Counted from the stretch's first letter, positions 18,619-27,286 are shown. The stretch is DNA of 64,000 bases from Bacteroides sp. GM023 (GCF_014750685.1 NZ_JAAXGE010000003.1:744001-808000); one strand, 5' to 3'. Numbers and translations are program-made. The notes: a model not told the origin generated them from the sequence alone.

Positions 18619-20514
18619 TTAAAAGTTCAAATTAATACCACCCATACATGTAGCTTTCGGCATGGGATAACCTGCATTTATTTCATAACGTTGTGCCAGC
18701 AGGTTCTCTCCTTTCACAAAGAGATTGGCGAAACGGCAGAGACGATAATTCCCCCGAAGGTTCCATAAAACAAAGTTTTCTTGTTGTTCGTTTCTTTTAA
18801 TAACAGAGGTATAGAGCCCTTTCACATATTGCAGTCCTGTTGATACGCTCCAACGTCCCGAAGAATAATCGACTCCTGCATACAGTTTATGTTCAGGAGC
18901 GGCAAGAACCGGATTCTCCATATGCAACCAGCTATAATTGGCATTGACATTCCAATGCGAGTTAATATGGTAATTGATATTGGTTTCAATACCCCAATTC
19001 TCAATTTCCCCGGAATTGATATTTAGTGGCGGAACCAGTCCGTTTGACATGATTACGTTATCACCATTGATATAATAAAGATTCACTCCATAAGACAATG
19101 CATCCCCTAATAAACGCTGTGAATACGAAAGTTCATAGCTCATCAGTTTTTCCGGTTTCAGTTCAGGATTGGCGGGAGCAAACATATACATTTCACGAAT
19201 CGTCGGATTGCGGTACCCTTTGCTGACCATTGCTTTAAGTTCCGCACTTTTCGGCAAATGAAAGGCTAATCCTCCTTGTGGAATCCATTCTGTGCCTACA
19301 TGAGAATGATAATCTACACGGATACCCGCATCCAATGAGAACCAGTTATTTATATCCTGACGGAAATCAACATATCCTGCAAATTCATCCAGTTGCTTGT
19401 CAACTCCCGGTTTACGTTCACCCGTAGCTACCACCTTATTCCAGGATTCACCGCCGAAATGCTGATAATCAAACCCTACTGTAATACGATTGCTGGTAAA
19501 GAAAGTAGCGCTCTGATACCACGATACACCCAGCATTTTGTCTTTAGAATTAAAATGCGCCGTCTGCGGTTCCTTTCCCGGCTGATAACCGTCGTTTATC
19601 TTATGCCTTCCCCAGTTATAGAAAAAGCTCAATGCACCCGATGTATTGCCATAATGGTTCTCCAATGCAAATGAAGTCATTCCACGAGTGATGCGTGAAT
19701 CATTGTCGATAAGCGGAGTCTGAACCGTTCCCGGATTAGAAGCATTGAAATGGGTAACGTTGACATCTCCCCACAGTTTCCAAAAAGAGCTTATATCGTA
19801 TCCCAACTTTGCATATCCGCCATATTGTTCGAATTCCATATCCGGTCGATGCCCGTCTGTCCGGTTGTAAGAACCAGTTACAATACTGCTGAAACGCCCT
19901 TTCTTAACACGATTGGAAAATTCAGTCTGCAATGTATTGTATGAACCATATCCGACTTGCATATTGGTATTTACTCCTTCTTCCTGTTGCTTCCGGGTGA
20001 CAATATTGATAACTCCACCCATAGCATTCGAACCATAAAGAACAGATGCCGGGCCACGCAAAACCTCCACTTTTTCAGCCATCATAGACTGATAAGCATC
20101 CGCTATCGGATGTCCCATTAACCCCATATATTGAGGATGACCGTCAATTAAAACCAATAATCCTGTCGTAGGGCTGCCACCGATACCACGCAGGCTCATA
20201 CCGCCCGCAGCTCCGTTTGACACCCCATATCCCATCATACCACGGCTGGTAGTAAACAATCCCGGAACTTGTTCCGTCAGCAACGGTAAAAGAGAAGGCT
20301 CATATCTTTTCTCAATCTGTTGTCTTCCTACGACGGAGATAGTCATCGGAAGATGGCGTACATCCGTTTCATTCCGTGTTCCTGTGACTACCACCTCGTC
20401 GATAACATAATTCTTTCGGACGTGCGCGCTGTCTCTCTTTGTCTGCGCCACTCCCGAAACGGAAAGCAGGCCGGCAAACAGAAACAGACAAGTTACATTC
20501 TTTCTTGTACTCAT
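18619..20514 (-). CDS. TonB-dependent outer-membrane receptor (BtuB/CirA-like)
   Basis: 631 residues: signal peptide to about VAQ24, a TonB box (VIDEVVVTGTR), a plug domain (about 45-165, with LRGIGGSPTTGLLVLIDGHPQ and VEVLRGPASVLYGSNAMGGVINIVT) and a 22-strand barrel ending in a terminal Phe (INLNF). It lacks the N-terminal carboxypeptidase-like domain and SusD partner of glycan receptors and is of the size used for cofactors, metal complexes and siderophores. It lies in one operon with an S component, a DUF1893 protein, a Tat-exported reductase and a membrane ferredoxin. It would bring a small, scarce compound into the periplasm; which one cannot be read from the sequence. Confidence 0.93.
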   Translation of the reverse strand: MSTRKNVTCLFLFAGLLSVSGVAQTKRDSAHVRKNYVIDEVVVTGTRNETDVRHLPMTISVVGRQQIEKRYEPSLLPLLTEQVPGLFTTSRGMMGYGVSNGAAGGMSLRGIGGSPTTGLLVLIDGHPQYMGLMGHPIADAYQSMMAEKVEVLRGPASVLYGSNAMGGVINIVTRKQQEEGVNTNMQVGYGSYNTLQTEFSNRVKKGRFSSIVTGSYNRTDGHRPDMEFEQYGGYAKLGYDISSFWKLWGDVNVTHFNASNPGTVQTPLIDNDSRITRGMTSFALENHYGNTSGALSFFYNWGRHKINDGYQPGKEPQTAHFNSKDKMLGVSWYQSATFFTSNRITVGFDYQHFGGESWNKVVATGERKPGVDKQLDEFAGYVDFRQDINNWFSLDAGIRVDYHSHVGTEWIPQGGLAFHLPKSAELKAMVSKGYRNPTIREMYMFAPANPELKPEKLMSYELSYSQRLLGDALSYGVNLYYINGDNVIMSNGLVPPLNINSGEIENWGIETNINYHINSHWNVNANYSWLHMENPVLAAPEHKLYAGVDYSSGRWSVSTGLQYVKGLYTSVIKRNEQQENFVLWNLRGNYRLCRFANLFVKGENLLAQRYEINAGYPMPKATCMGGINLNF

Positions 20515-20546
20515 ACTTTATTTCGTGTTTCTAATTCCTTTCTTTT

Positions 20547-20966
20547 TCATTTCTTGCTTCTGATTCTTTCAAGAAAATCACGAATCAGTGGCAAAATATC
20601 TTCAGCCGATTCTTCTTCGCTACACATCGTTTCCACAGGGCACCATCCCGTGTGGTCGCGATTCCATATAAAAGGTACTTCCTCTACAAAATCGACTTTC
20701 ACATCCGATGTCCGAAACAAGTCCATAGCTTTCGAACTGATAACGTCTGTGTACAGTTCTTTTATACCACCTAAAATCATCAAGGCAGCAGCCCCTTTTC
20801 CAACTACTTTATCAGCAATCAAAGCCCCTTGAAGAAACTCCGGCTCCTGAGTCAGCAAATCGTATAAATCGGCTACCCCACGTTGGGTAAAAGTACGTAC
20901 TTTACCTTTATTGGCAATCACACAGGAATATCCTCCTATATGCAAAATATTAATTAACTCTTTCAT
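20547..20966 (-). CDS. DUF1893 protein (cytidine-deaminase-like fold)
   Basis: 139 residues with the DUF1893 signature: 'GYSCVIANKGKVRTFTQRGVADLYDLLTQEPEFLQGALIADKVVGKGAAALMILGGIKELYTDVISSKAM'. Known structures of the family have a cytidine-deaminase-like fold without the full zinc site, and no function has been proven. A C-terminal extension of about 40 residues (WNRDHTGWCPVETMCSEEE) contains two Cys residues in the spacing C-x5-C. The ATG shares one base with the stop of the reductase gene (TAATG), so the two are coupled. It is cytoplasmic by prediction, unlike its exported neighbours. Confidence 0.85.
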   Translation of the reverse strand: MKELINILHIGGYSCVIANKGKVRTFTQRGVADLYDLLTQEPEFLQGALIADKVVGKGAAALMILGGIKELYTDVISSKAMDLFRTSDVKVDFVEEVPFIWNRDHTGWCPVETMCSEEESAEDILPLIRDFLERIRSKK

Positions 20967-22369
20967 TATAAAGTACCTTGTTTCAATTGTTCTACAAATT
21001 GGTCAATCCGATGCAGTTCTTTCGGTATATCAATATTCTGCGGGCAATGCGCCACACACTGGTTGCATCCGATACAGTGGCTTGCCTGACGAAGTTTCGG
21101 TACGCTACGGTCATACCCAATAAGAAATGCACGACGGGCTTTTGCATAATTTTCATCCTGTCCGTTCTTGGGCACATTACCTTCATTGACACAACGATTG
21201 TAATGCAGAAGAACAGCCGGAATATCCAGTCCATACGGACAAGGCATACAATACTTACAGTCATTGCAGGGAATAGTAGGATATTTCAGCATTAACTGTG
21301 CCGTCTCTTCAAGAAAATCCTTTTCTTCATCCGTCAGTGGTTCCAACGGAGAATAAGTGCGGAGATTATCTTGCAGATGCTCCATATAAGTCATGCCACT
21401 TAATACTGTCAGTATATCCGGGAAAGAACCCGCAAAGCGGAAAGCCCAGGAAGCAACACTGTTTTCGGGACGGCGTTGTTTGAGACGTGCCACCAGGTTA
21501 TCATTCAACTTAGACAGACGTCCACCCAAAAGCGGTTCCATAATAATAGACGGGATTCCTCTCTTGTTCAATTCACCATACAGATATTCGGCGTCCGTAT
21601 TTCGTGTATTCGTTTCTTTCGCATGTTTCCAGTCCACGTAGTTGAGCTGTATCTGCACAAAGTCCCATTTAATTTCATCATGCCGTGACAGCAGATAATC
21701 ATATACCTCTATATCTCCATGATAAGAGAATCCAAGATTACGAATACGTCCCGCTTCGCGTTCTTTTATGAGGAAGTCAAGCATACCGTTATCCAAATAC
21801 CGCCCTTTAAGAGCATCCATTCCACCCATACCAATGCCATGAAGCAGCATATAGTCGATGTAATCAACCTGAAGGTCAGTAAATGATTTATGATACATTT
21901 TGAGTGATGCTTCCCGTGACCATGTATCCGGTGAAAAATTGGATAATTTGGTAGCGATAAAGAATTTATCCCGGGGATGGCGGCTTAACGCAATTCCTGT
22001 TGACCGTTCGGAGAAGCCCTGTACATAAGCCGGAGACGTATCGAAATAGTTCACTCCATGGGCAATGGCATAATCTATCAATCCGTTGACAGCCTCTTGG
22101 TCTATCACTTCACCGTTACCGTCGGGAGCTGGTTTGAGCGGCCAGCGCATACAACCATATCCCAAAAGTGAAACACGATCACCGGTAGTTGGAGATGTCC
22201 GGTAAGTCATTTTATCAGTCGGTATCTCCCCTTCTCCCGTGGCACTGCCCGAAGCGGAGTTGTTTTTTGAAGAACATCCGTATAGTAAGCCTGTCGACGT
22301 GGCAGCACTGATACCTACAATCTTAATGAAATCTCTTCTGTTTATATCTTTTTTCTTTTTTTCTTCCAT
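20966..22369 (-). CDS. Tat-exported lipoprotein aldo/keto reductase with two ferredoxin motifs
   Basis: 467 residues. The N terminus has a twin-arginine signal (RRDFIK, 11-16) ending in a lipobox with Cys32, so the folded enzyme is probably exported and lipid-anchored. The aldo/keto reductase barrel follows (LLGYGCMRWPL, NYFDTSPAYVQG with the conserved Asp and Tyr, YMLLHGIGMGG). The C-terminal domain carries two 4Fe-4S motifs: C368-x2-C-x2-C-x3-C and C432-x2-C-x2-C-x3-CP. AKRs with such ferredoxin tails are common in anaerobes and are usually cytoplasmic; export is unusual. NADPH is scarce outside the cytoplasm, so electrons more likely come from the membrane ferredoxin encoded 22 bp upstream. 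Substrate unknown. Confidence 0.88.
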   Translation of the reverse strand: MEEKKKKDINRRDFIKIVGISAATSTGLLYGCSSKNNSASGSATGEGEIPTDKMTYRTSPTTGDRVSLLGYGCMRWPLKPAPDGNGEVIDQEAVNGLIDYAIAHGVNYFDTSPAYVQGFSERSTGIALSRHPRDKFFIATKLSNFSPDTWSREASLKMYHKSFTDLQVDYIDYMLLHGIGMGGMDALKGRYLDNGMLDFLIKEREAGRIRNLGFSYHGDIEVYDYLLSRHDEIKWDFVQIQLNYVDWKHAKETNTRNTDAEYLYGELNKRGIPSIIMEPLLGGRLSKLNDNLVARLKQRRPENSVASWAFRFAGSFPDILTVLSGMTYMEHLQDNLRTYSPLEPLTDEEKDFLEETAQLMLKYPTIPCNDCKYCMPCPYGLDIPAVLLHYNRCVNEGNVPKNGQDENYAKARRAFLIGYDRSVPKLRQASHCIGCNQCVAHCPQNIDIPKELHRIDQFVEQLKQGTL

Positions 22370-22391
22370 AATCTTATACTGATTTATTAAA

Positions 22392-23918
22392 TCAAATAAT
22401 TCTGTGCATTTGATGTCCGGTCACGTAGATGGCACTGAACGGACGAGAAGGACAAAGATTCTCACAAGCTCCGCAGCCGATACACTTCTCTACGTTCACT
22501 ACCGGAATCTTTGGAGAATCCGACTTTTCAGAATCGGATGCCACCATCTGAATAGCTCCAGTAGGACAATGGCGGGCACAGTTGCCACACTCCATTCCAT
22601 CGGTCAATGGCACACAATTCTCCTTTATCCATACAGCGTGACCGATTTGAATAGCTGATTTTTCAGCCAAGCTGGTCAAGTGAATAGCATCTGTCGGGCA
22701 TACTTCCGCACATTTCGCACATTCAGGACGACAATATCCGCGCTCATATGACATTTCGGGTTGCATCAGAGTCATCAGATTATCAGAAGGGCGCAACACT
22801 TGGTTGGGGCATACGGAGACGCACAACTGGCAAGCAGTGCAATGCTGCGCAAAATTACGGGCACTTAATGACCCCGGCGGATAAATAGGATTCTCCCGAC
22901 TGGGAATCTTCTTGTCTTCAATAGCAGCCAATCCTCCATCCACTTTCTTTTCCTGGGCTTTCAATACGGAAGTCGTAGCAAAGATTGCCGATGCTGAAAG
23001 AAAACTACGGCGGGCATTGTCTACCTGTTCCGCAGTAACAGAGTGCACTTTGACTGTTTCTACCGCAGACGCATCTTTTGTGGCAGTCCGTCTCGTGTAC
23101 TTGATAGCTCCACGTTTGCACTTATCCAGGCAATCCATACAAGCTACACACCGGCTGTAATCAATCTCATGGTTTTTGGAATTAATACATGATGCTTTGC
23201 AGTTACGCGCACATAAGCCACAGCCATTACATTTGGAAGTATCAATCACGGGTTTGAATATCGCATACTTGGAAATGAATCCCAATACAGTACCCACAGG
23301 GCATATTGTATTGCAATATGTACGCCCGTTGCGCCATGCCAAGACGCCGAGAACTATAAAGGTAACTACAGCGAAAAGAAGCGTTGAAAGGCTTTTCATC
23401 CAAACATCCACTTCATAAAAGGCATAACTGTCCATTCGTTCGGCAAAATATGCCAACAGGTTATTTCCCCATTGCCATACCGGTGAAAAGAGACTGGAAG
23501 CTATCCGGCCGTACGCACTATAAGGTGCTATCAGAATAGCCAAAGAATTCAGCCCTGCAGCCATCATAATAATAAATACTCCTAAAACACCATATCGCAA
23601 CCATTTCATTGCAGGTGAATAGCGAAAGCGGTTCTTCTTTTGCTTGCCTGATACCCAGGAGATAATATCCTGGAATACCCCCAACGGACAAATAATCGAG
23701 CAATACACACGCCCGAAAAGGAAGGTAAGCACAACAAGAAACAATACGACACCTATATTCAAGGCTAATAAAGCCGGCAGAAATTGAATTTTCGCCAACC
23801 ATCCAAACCAAGTGTGCAATGTCCCTGTGAAGTCAAGAAACAACAGGGTAATAAGCGTGAAGCACACGATGGCGGCTGTAAGTCTGATAGTACGCAGCAT
23901 AAATTTATTAATTTTCAA
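22392..23918 (-). CDS. NapH/NapG-like fusion: membrane polyferredoxin with about six 4Fe-4S clusters
   Basis: 508 residues. The first 220 resemble NapH/NosR: four or five membrane helices with the paired motifs C73-x3-C77-P and C202-x3-C206-P, then two 4Fe-4S motifs (C230-C240 and C257-C267). At 303-307 comes RRSFL followed by a hydrophobic stretch ending in AQ, which looks like an internal twin-arginine signal. The remaining part resembles NapG, with four Cys clusters (starting near 360, 396-400, 435-444 and 479). NapG and NapH are normally separate proteins that pass electrons from quinol to a periplasmic reductase. It is the first gene of the operon, directly behind a -7 box, and is the likely electron donor to the exported reductase. 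Confidence 0.85.
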   Translation of the reverse strand: MKINKFMLRTIRLTAAIVCFTLITLLFLDFTGTLHTWFGWLAKIQFLPALLALNIGVVLFLVVLTFLFGRVYCSIICPLGVFQDIISWVSGKQKKNRFRYSPAMKWLRYGVLGVFIIMMAAGLNSLAILIAPYSAYGRIASSLFSPVWQWGNNLLAYFAERMDSYAFYEVDVWMKSLSTLLFAVVTFIVLGVLAWRNGRTYCNTICPVGTVLGFISKYAIFKPVIDTSKCNGCGLCARNCKASCINSKNHEIDYSRCVACMDCLDKCKRGAIKYTRRTATKDASAVETVKVHSVTAEQVDNARRSFLSASAIFATTSVLKAQEKKVDGGLAAIEDKKIPSRENPIYPPGSLSARNFAQHCTACQLCVSVCPNQVLRPSDNLMTLMQPEMSYERGYCRPECAKCAEVCPTDAIHLTSLAEKSAIQIGHAVWIKENCVPLTDGMECGNCARHCPTGAIQMVASDSEKSDSPKIPVVNVEKCIGCGACENLCPSRPFSAIYVTGHQMHRII

Positions 23919-23939
23919 ATATACTCTAATTTATCGATG

Positions 23940-23947
23940 CAAATTTA
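23940..23947 (-). promoter_or_regulatory. -7 box for the ferredoxin/reductase/TonB operon
   Basis: Minus-strand TAAATTTG fits TAnnTTTG and lies 22 bp before the first start codon, giving a leader of only about 15 nt. That is too short for a riboswitch, and none was recognised. Confidence 0.45.
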
Positions 23948-24030
23948 GACAGATAGATTTGTTTAAAGAGTATATATATTACCGAAAGTTATACCAAAAT
24001 TACAGATTCATTATCTTTTAACACAAAATA

Positions 24031-24065
24031 GTCTGTCAATATATCATTTGGATATATTGACAGAC
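24031..24065 (-). terminator. Perfect 15-bp hairpin, likely terminator of the GNAT operon
   Basis: GTCTGTCAATATATC and GATATATTGACAGAC pair without mismatch around the 5-nt loop ATTTG. It stands 44 bp beyond the GNAT stop and is followed on the minus strand by TATTTTGTG, a modest T tract. Confidence 0.7.
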
Positions 24066-24108
24066 CATCTCATTTCGAATATATTGAGTAAAACAAATGA
24101 TACCTTTT

Positions 24109-24660
24109 TTATTCCTGACTAAAGTTCGTTTTTAAGTCATAATATAGTTGTCGTGTGTGAAAATCATCTTTATCACTTTCGGTTAATGGCTGAAATTCAT
24201 TTTTTAAATAAAACGGAATTGCATTGATATAAGCATCAACCGTGATAAACCGGCATCCGGTTTTGTTATTCGTAATAAAATACCACTTAATAAAATTTAT
24301 CAGTTGGGTTCCCAAATGTAAATTACGAACAGATACATCTACGCCAAAGCGACAAATTTTCACAGCAGGATAGCTTTTCAATCTCTTTTCATTAATGAAA
24401 CGGTGCTTACGGAAGCGATTAAATTCCGTCTTATTATCAAACTCCGATAGAGACACTTTATCATTAGCTAAACTAAAATATGCAATAACTTTGCCTGATT
24501 CGTTCTCCATGATATAACTGACAGCTAACAATTCGTCTCTATATAAGAATGATTCATTTAAAATAAAATCGTTCAAATCTGCGTCTCCGCAATCGAACGA
24601 TTCAATTCTTTCATTTATTCCTAAACGACGTACTTTGTAATCAGGATTATTTTTTTTCAC
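24109..24660 (-). CDS. GNAT acetyltransferase, TacT/AtaT-like toxin candidate
   Basis: 183 residues of GNAT fold. The N-terminal 'ESFDCGDADLNDFILNESFLYRDELLAVSYIM' is the pattern of TacT/AtaT-type toxins, which acetylate aminoacyl-tRNA. The acetyl-CoA loop reads CRFGVDVSVRNLHLGTQLI (an R/Q-x2-G-x-G/A-like R-x-x-x-L-G-T) and a late Tyr lies in FYLKNEF. Translation starts at a GTG within the last codons of the small upstream gene (14-bp overlap), typical of a coupled antitoxin/toxin pair. A toxin role is inferred from the family pattern and gene arrangement; a plain metabolic acetyltransferase cannot be excluded. Confidence 0.75.
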   Translation of the reverse strand: MKKNNPDYKVRRLGINERIESFDCGDADLNDFILNESFLYRDELLAVSYIMENESGKVIAYFSLANDKVSLSEFDNKTEFNRFRKHRFINEKRLKSYPAVKICRFGVDVSVRNLHLGTQLINFIKWYFITNNKTGCRFITVDAYINAIPFYLKNEFQPLTESDKDDFHTRQLYYDLKTNFSQE

Positions 24661-24823
24661 TATTTATGTTATTATCTTCAAAAATACTCATTATATAGTC
24701 ATAATCCCGCTTCATTTCTTTTTGCTTTTCCCTGTTTACTTGAGGTGGCTCTTTCATTCTTGCTTCAAATCTTCGAGCATCTTCACCAAAAAGTATAGGG
24801 GTTTCTTTTATAGGTCTTGCCAT
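24647..24823 (-). CDS. Small protein paired with GNAT gene, putative antitoxin
   Basis: 58 residues if started at the ATG at 24823, which has GGAG in front; the open frame extends to 24853 but that region contains no better start. The sequence (MARPIKETPILFGEDARRFEARM...) has a proline-rich N terminus and a long charged helix rich in Lys and Glu. It does not resemble the ribbon-helix-helix DUF1778 antitoxins that normally accompany TacT toxins. The 14-bp overlap with the acetyltransferase gene is the main reason to call it an antitoxin. Confidence 0.65.
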   Translation of the reverse strand: MARPIKETPILFGEDARRFEARMKEPPQVNREKQKEMKRDYDYIMSIFEDNNINSEKK

Positions 24824-24850
24824 ACTATTACTCCTTTCTCTTATTTCAGA

Positions 24851-24858
24851 CAAAGGTA
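24851..24858 (-). promoter_or_regulatory. -7 box for the GNAT pair
   Basis: Minus-strand TACCTTTG matches TAnnTTTG, 27 bp before the ATG at 24823. It also places the transcription start near 24844, which rules out a start codon at 24853. Confidence 0.5.
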
Positions 24859-24934
24859 CGACAATATTCTGATAAACAGTCGAAATTAAACATTTTTTCA
24901 GCTAACTAAAATTGCGTACTATTGAATCATCTAT

Positions 24935-26027
24935 CTATTTTAATTCAACTATTTCTCCAATCTCAGGTATCAGTATATCCAAAGAATCTTTCTTTTTCAT
25001 ATTTTCTTCATTCTGTAAGGGTTCATCCCAACGATGCTTTGCCAATGCATACTTAGAATGATGTACGGTCAGGATCTTTTTAGCTCTCAAATCCTTTGCT
25101 GCTTGTGTCATATATTGCGGCATCAGATGAATATATTTCCATTCTTCGTTATACTGTCCGTTTTCGAGGATAGCCAAGTCAATATTCGGGAAGCGTTCTC
25201 CAATTTCTGCGAAATGAGTGTCATATCCGCCGTCTCCACCTATATATATATTCCGTGAAGGAGTCTCTAATAAGAAAGAAGCCCAAAGCGACTGATTAGC
25301 GGAAAGTCCGCGACCGGAGAAATGACGGGCAGGCAGACAATAGGTTTTAAAACCGTCAGCGAGGTCTGCATCCTCGTTCCAGTCAAGTTCGACAATACGT
25401 TTCTTATCGAATCCCCAGTACTCGAAATGCTCGCCGACACCTAACGGACAAATAACAGTTCCAATCCTGTCTTTTAGTTTCTTGACCGTGTTATAATCCA
25501 AATAAATGGTCCCAATGGTCGTGGCTGATTATCAGATAATCAATTTCCGGCATATCTTCCGGTTTATAAATATCTGTTCCTTTGAATGGTTTATTGACGA
25601 AAGAGACGGGAGAAGCCATGCAAAATACCGGGTCGACCAATACCCGCTTTCCGCCCGTCTGAATGAGATAAGAAGAATGTCCGAACCAAACTAATACTTC
25701 TTCATTCGAAGCAATTTTCCGCAGATCAGTCTTTATCGCTTTGACAGGTTGGTCGGGACGCAACCCGTCTATCTTTCTGAAAATAAATTCCCATATACCT
25801 TCGAAACGTCCCCTATCCGAAGTCATCATTATCGTTTCATGCTGATTCTGAAACGCTCCATTCCTGTAATTGGGAGATTTTAGAACTCTTTCCAACCGTT
25901 CGCCACGAGGTGTCCGACCAAAACTGGGCTGATGAATAAAAACTATGACAGATACTGCCAATAACGCTATTATAACTAATACACATCCTATAATCATACG
26001 TGTCCGGGATTTCTTGAATATACGCAT
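24935..26027 (-). pseudogene. Metallo-beta-lactamase-fold hydrolase, frameshifted
   Basis: Two adjoining frames encode the two halves of one UlaG/NAPE-PLD-like hydrolase. The first (26027 down to 25491) has a membrane anchor, the LVWFGHSSYLIQTGGKRVLVDPVF strand region and the metal motif SHDHWDH. Right after the last His it shifts into a stop. The second (25501 down to 24935) resumes at LDYNTVKKL and holds ARHFSGRG, GGDGGYDTHF and VHHSKYALAKHRW. Between them ATTT occurs twice in a row (25500-25507); removing one copy restores ...HDHWDHLDYNTV... in one frame of about 360 residues. Intact members are membrane-bound zinc hydrolases, some acting on N-acyl phospholipids. Here the gene is probably inactive unless the repeat slips back. 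Confidence 0.85.
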
Positions 26028-26056
26028 ATAATTAGTAACCAAATTTATTTATGCAA

Positions 26057-26064
26057 CAAAGATA
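26057..26064 (-). promoter_or_regulatory. -7 box for the MBL-fold gene
   Basis: Minus-strand TATCTTTG matches TAnnTTTG, 30 bp before the start at 26027. The -33 element is not clear. Confidence 0.45.
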
Positions 26065-26137
26065 CGGGAATTTAGGTTGGTGCTAAGTATATATATTCCG
26101 GTTTATTATACCATAATTACCGAAGAAACAAAGCATA

Positions 26138-27286
26138 TCATGACTTGCACTCATATTTATAGTGCAAAACGAACAGTAGCCCCGCCCCTGTCAACGCAAA
26201 CGGAATACCTATCAATGCCGGATAACGATAGTCATAACCTGCATACAGCACTAAGCCTCCCAACCATGCGGCAAAAGCATTTCCTATATTAAAGGCAATC
26301 TGTATGCTGGCTGCTCCCAGCATTTCTCCACCCTTTGAAAAACGGATTATCAAGTACTGTAGCGGACTGCCTACGCCGAACAACCCTGCCGTACCTATTA
26401 CCATTAGTACTACGGAAAGCCATGGAACAGATGAAAAGAAAAAGATAAGCAACAAAGTAGCCACCATACACGACTGTACTACGGCAGCCACCATTCCTGC
26501 TTTAAAGCGATCAGCTAGACGTCCGCTCAGAATATTGCCTGCCATCATACCTAAACCTGCTATTACCATCAGCCATGTCAAGCTTGATGAAGGGAAGGCA
26601 GACACTTGAGTCAACAACGGTTCGATATAGCTGTACCAACAGTACACTCCTCCTTCACCCAACAGAGTGCCGCCAATAATCAACCAAGGTGCAGGTGATT
26701 TCAAAAAGCGGAATTGACCTTTGATCCCCGAATCAGGCAGACTTTCCAAGCGAGGTATCCAAAAACAGATTCCTAGAAGGGCAACCAAGCCCCAAAGAGC
26801 TACCAACAGAAAAGTCAGTCGCCAAGAAATTCCTGTACTTAAAACAGTTCCTAGCGGGACGCCCAACACTGTTGATACTGTCATCCCTGCCATCATCATA
26901 GATACTGCCTGCGCACCTTTACCCGGTCTGACAAGATGTTGTGCCACAATTGAAGCGACTCCGAAATAAGCTCCATGAGGTAAACCGGATATGATACGGG
27001 CTATTAGCAATGTTCGATAATCGGGAGCTACAGCAGCAAAAAGATTGCCTGTCAGAATAATTGCTGCCAATAATAGTAAAATCCGCTTTAAAGGATACTT
27101 ACGCACCAAGAGTAATGCAGGAGCACCCATACATACACCGAGAGCATAAACAGAAATCAAGTGCCCCGCTTGGGTGATAGTGATTTGTAGACTTTCGGCT
27201 ACACTACCCAAAATACCCATCATTGCAAATTCTGCAATGCCCAGGCCAAATGTCCCGAAAGCCAATGCAATAAGACTTTTTTTCAT
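26138..27286 (-). CDS. MFS exporter of the AraJ/YdhP (DHA1) type
   Basis: About 382 residues with 12 predicted membrane helices. The start MKKSLIALAFGTFGLGIAEFAMMGILG at 27286 is the typical DHA1 opening; the frame is open eight codons further. Motif A-like GLPHGAYFGVASIVAQHLV, and the antiporter motif in 'AGMTVSTVLGVPLGTVLS', are present. Such proteins export sugars, purines or drugs by proton antiport across the inner membrane. The promoter carries a 12-bp perfect palindrome, and an AraC-type regulator gene follows its upstream end, so regulated expression is likely. Confidence 0.9.
   Translation of the reverse strand: MKKSLIALAFGTFGLGIAEFAMMGILGSVAESLQITITQAGHLISVYALGVCMGAPALLLVRKYPLKRILLLLAAIILTGNLFAAVAPDYRTLLIARIISGLPHGAYFGVASIVAQHLVRPGKGAQAVSMMMAGMTVSTVLGVPLGTVLSTGISWRLTFLLVALWGLVALLGICFWIPRLESLPDSGIKGQFRFLKSPAPWLIIGGTLLGEGGVYCWYSYIEPLLTQVSAFPSSSLTWLMVIAGLGMMAGNILSGRLADRFKAGMVAAVVQSCMVATLLLIFFFSSVPWLSVVLMVIGTAGLFGVGSPLQYLIIRFSKGGEMLGAASIQIAFNIGNAFAAWLGGLVLYAGYDYRYPALIGIPFALTGAGLLFVLHYKYECKS

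Noticed and set aside
23919..24108. Cobalamin or other riboswitch before the ferredoxin/TonB operon
   Set aside because: The leader from the -7 box to the start is only about 15 nt, and the upstream hairpin belongs to the end of the GNAT operon.
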